DNA of 6,438 bases, from positions 1 to 6,438 of the forward strand of contig JAIRSR010000111.1 of NCBI GenBank assembly GCA_031255355.1, given 5' to 3'. Origin of the DNA: Clostridiales bacterium. Lineage in GTDB: Bacteria; Bacillota; Clostridia; Monoglobales; Firm-18. The position numbers were made by a program, and so were the translations under genes. The number at the start of each line of letters is the position of its first letter. Positions within the stretch are counted from its first letter, which is position 1. Below the pieces are notes generated by a model, which made no database searches, was not told the DNA's origin, and saw only the letters and a list, made by a program, of their open reading frames with translations. Of the stretch, positions 5,484-6,438 are shown piece by piece.

Positions 5484-5834
5484 GTGGAACTCACCATGCT
5501 GAAATCTAAAATACACAGGGCGGTGGTGACGGAGGCAAACGCGGACTACGTGGGCAGCATCACCGTCGATAAGGCGTTAATGGACGCGGCGGGGATTTTT
5601 GAGTACGAACAGGTGCATGTAGTTGACGTGGATAACGGCAGCCGCCTTGTGACCTACGCGATCGCGGGGCGGGAGGGCGCGGGCGGGATTTGTCTGAACG
5701 GCGCCGCCGCGCGGTTGATGAACGTCGGGGATAAAGTGATTATTATGGCGTATTGCCGCGTATCGCCGCGCGAAGCGGAGCGGCATACCCCCGCCGTGGT
5801 ATTTGTGGACGGCAAGAACCAAATTAAGGCGTAA
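5484..5834 (+). CDS. panD: Aspartate 1-decarboxylase proenzyme (pyruvoyl-dependent)
   Basis: Makes beta-alanine from L-aspartate for PanC. The 116-aa proenzyme is expected to cut itself between Gly24 and Ser25 (YVGSITVD), turning Ser25 into the pyruvoyl cofactor. With the GTG at 5484 as codon 1, the numbering matches E. coli PanD exactly: Lys9, His11, Tyr22, Gly24, Ser25, Arg54, Thr57, Tyr58 and the Asn72-Gly-Ala-Ala-Ala motif. This supports GTG rather than the ATG at 5496. It follows panC by 3 nt and precedes bioY by 15 nt in the same transcript. It supplies the second PanC substrate, so the cluster is complete for pantothenate from alpha-ketoisovalerate and aspartate. No accessory maturation gene (PanM/PanZ type) is visible, in keeping with self-processing in Gram-positive bacteria. 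Confidence 0.97.
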   Translation: MELTMLKSKIHRAVVTEANADYVGSITVDKALMDAAGIFEYEQVHVVDVDNGSRLVTYAIAGREGAGGICLNGAAARLMNVGDKVIIMAYCRVSPREAERHTPAVVFVDGKNQIKA

Positions 5835-5849
5835 AGAGGGTATTGTATC

Positions 5850-6404
5850 ATGAAATTTACCACGAAAGACGTAACGATTGTCGCGGTGTTTACCGCTATT
5901 ATGGTGATTTGCTCACAAATTTCCGTACCCGTACCGTTTTCGCCCGTGCCGATTACACTTTCGCTGTTCGCGGTGTTTTTGTCCTCCGCGCTGTTGGGGT
6001 GGAAGCGCGGGACGGCGGTGCAGGCGGTGTACGTACTGTTGGGGCTGTGCGGCGCACCTGTGTTTCAAGGCTTTACCGGCGGCATGGGCAGGGTGCTCGG
6101 GCCTACGGGCGGGTATATTATATCTTACATATTCATGGCGTTTGTCACAGGGCTGCTGACGGAAAAAAACAGCGCGGACGGCAGGCTGAAAACTATGGGA
6201 AGTATGCTCCTCGGGCTTGTGATTTGCTACGGCTTCGGCACGGCGTGGCTTATGGCGTTCGCGCGGCTTACCGCCGCGAAAGCGCTTGCGGCGGCGGTGC
6301 TTCCGTTTGTTCCGCTGGACTTAGTCAAAATCGTGACGGCGGCATTTGCCGTCCGCGCCTTAAAGTCGCGGTTGTTGCGGGCAAATCTTATTTTGGACAG
6401 GTGA
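5850..6404 (+). CDS. bioY: BioY, biotin-binding S component of an ECF transporter
   Basis: A 184-aa integral membrane protein with about six hydrophobic segments. Family signatures are PVPFSPVPITL (27-37), LLGWKRG (48-54), LLGLCGAPVF (63-72) and the glycine-rich GGMGRVLGPTGGY (77-89). They match BioY, which captures biotin and works with the shared ECF module (EcfA1, EcfA2, EcfT); no gene for that module is in the window, so this is a solitary S component. The ATG at 5850 has GAGGG (5836-5840) 9 nt upstream. It sits 15 nt after panD with no terminator between them, so it should be co-transcribed with the pan genes. Linking pantothenate synthesis to biotin uptake suggests a common cofactor-supply operon. 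The family call is firm; biotin as cargo follows from the family. Confidence 0.93.
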   Translation: MKFTTKDVTIVAVFTAIMVICSQISVPVPFSPVPITLSLFAVFLSSALLGWKRGTAVQAVYVLLGLCGAPVFQGFTGGMGRVLGPTGGYIISYIFMAFVTGLLTEKNSADGRLKTMGSMLLGLVICYGFGTAWLMAFARLTAAKALAAAVLPFVPLDLVKIVTAAFAVRALKSRLLRANLILDR

Positions 6405-6408
6405 TGCT

Positions 6409-6438
6409 ATGTATTACGACGACACGCAAATTCGCTTG
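6409..6438 (+). CDS. Start of an unidentified gene, cut by the right edge
   Basis: Five bases after the bioY stop, an ATG opens a frame of ten codons to the window end (MYYDDTQIRL), with AGGTG (6399-6403) as a close Shine-Dalgarno candidate. A second possible start is the ATG at 6404, which overlaps the bioY TGA by one base in another frame. Both frames are open to the edge. I prefer 6409 because its spacing from AGGTG is more usable. The product cannot be recognised from so few residues; the position suggests a further operon member. Confidence 0.4.
   Translation, partial: MYYDDTQIRL

Noticed and set aside
5496..5498. ATG start for panD
   Set aside because: It would remove the four N-terminal residues that keep the Gly24-Ser25 numbering and sits too far from GGAGG; GTG at 5484 fits both.
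4527..5516. 329-codon open frame on the minus strand opposite panC
   Set aside because: It lies wholly antisense to panC, is rich in Arg, Gln and His with no recognisable motif, and is the expected by-product of GC-rich codon use.

Overview
The window is GC-rich chromosomal DNA, densely packed and fully coding apart from one 144-bp divergent intergenic region and a few very short gaps. Strong Shine-Dalgarno sites, frequent GTG/TTG starts, a SpoIVFA/SpoIVFB-like gene pair, a lipoprotein peptide-binding protein and a PanG-type (DUF2520) reductase beside panBCD together point to a Gram-positive Firmicute, most likely a GC-rich member of the Clostridia. This assignment is inference. There is no rRNA, tRNA, CRISPR array, transposase or integrase.

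Left half, minus strand, read from 2764 down to 1: (i) a 134-aa one-pass membrane protein resembling the N-terminal half of SpoIVFA but without a LytM/M23 domain; (ii) a SpoIVFB-type M50 site-2 protease that overlaps it; (iii) pgeF (YfiH/YlmD), a peptidoglycan editing factor, with its own good promoter inside the 3' end of the protease gene; (iv) a solute-binding lipoprotein of the SBP_bac_5 family, coupled to pgeF by an ATGA overlap and cut by the window edge. The theme appears to be envelope, peptidoglycan or peptide handling and possibly sporulation-type signalling.

Right half, plus strand, from 2840 on: an exact-consensus sigma-A promoter (TTGACA, 17 bp, TATAAT) drives a tight vitamin cluster: panG, panB, panC, panD and bioY, followed by an unidentified gene cut by the right edge. 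PanB makes ketopantoate from alpha-ketoisovalerate, PanG is predicted to reduce it to pantoate, PanD makes beta-alanine from aspartate, and PanC joins the two into pantothenate. BioY is the substrate-binding part of an ECF biotin importer. The four pan genes all start with GTG or TTG and overlap or nearly touch, so translation is probably coupled.

Nothing here is clearly a wholly new system. The points most worth a second look are the LytM-less SpoIVFA-like protein, the use of PanG rather than a classical PanE, the pgeF/peptide-binding lipoprotein coupling, and a strong depletion of GGCC.
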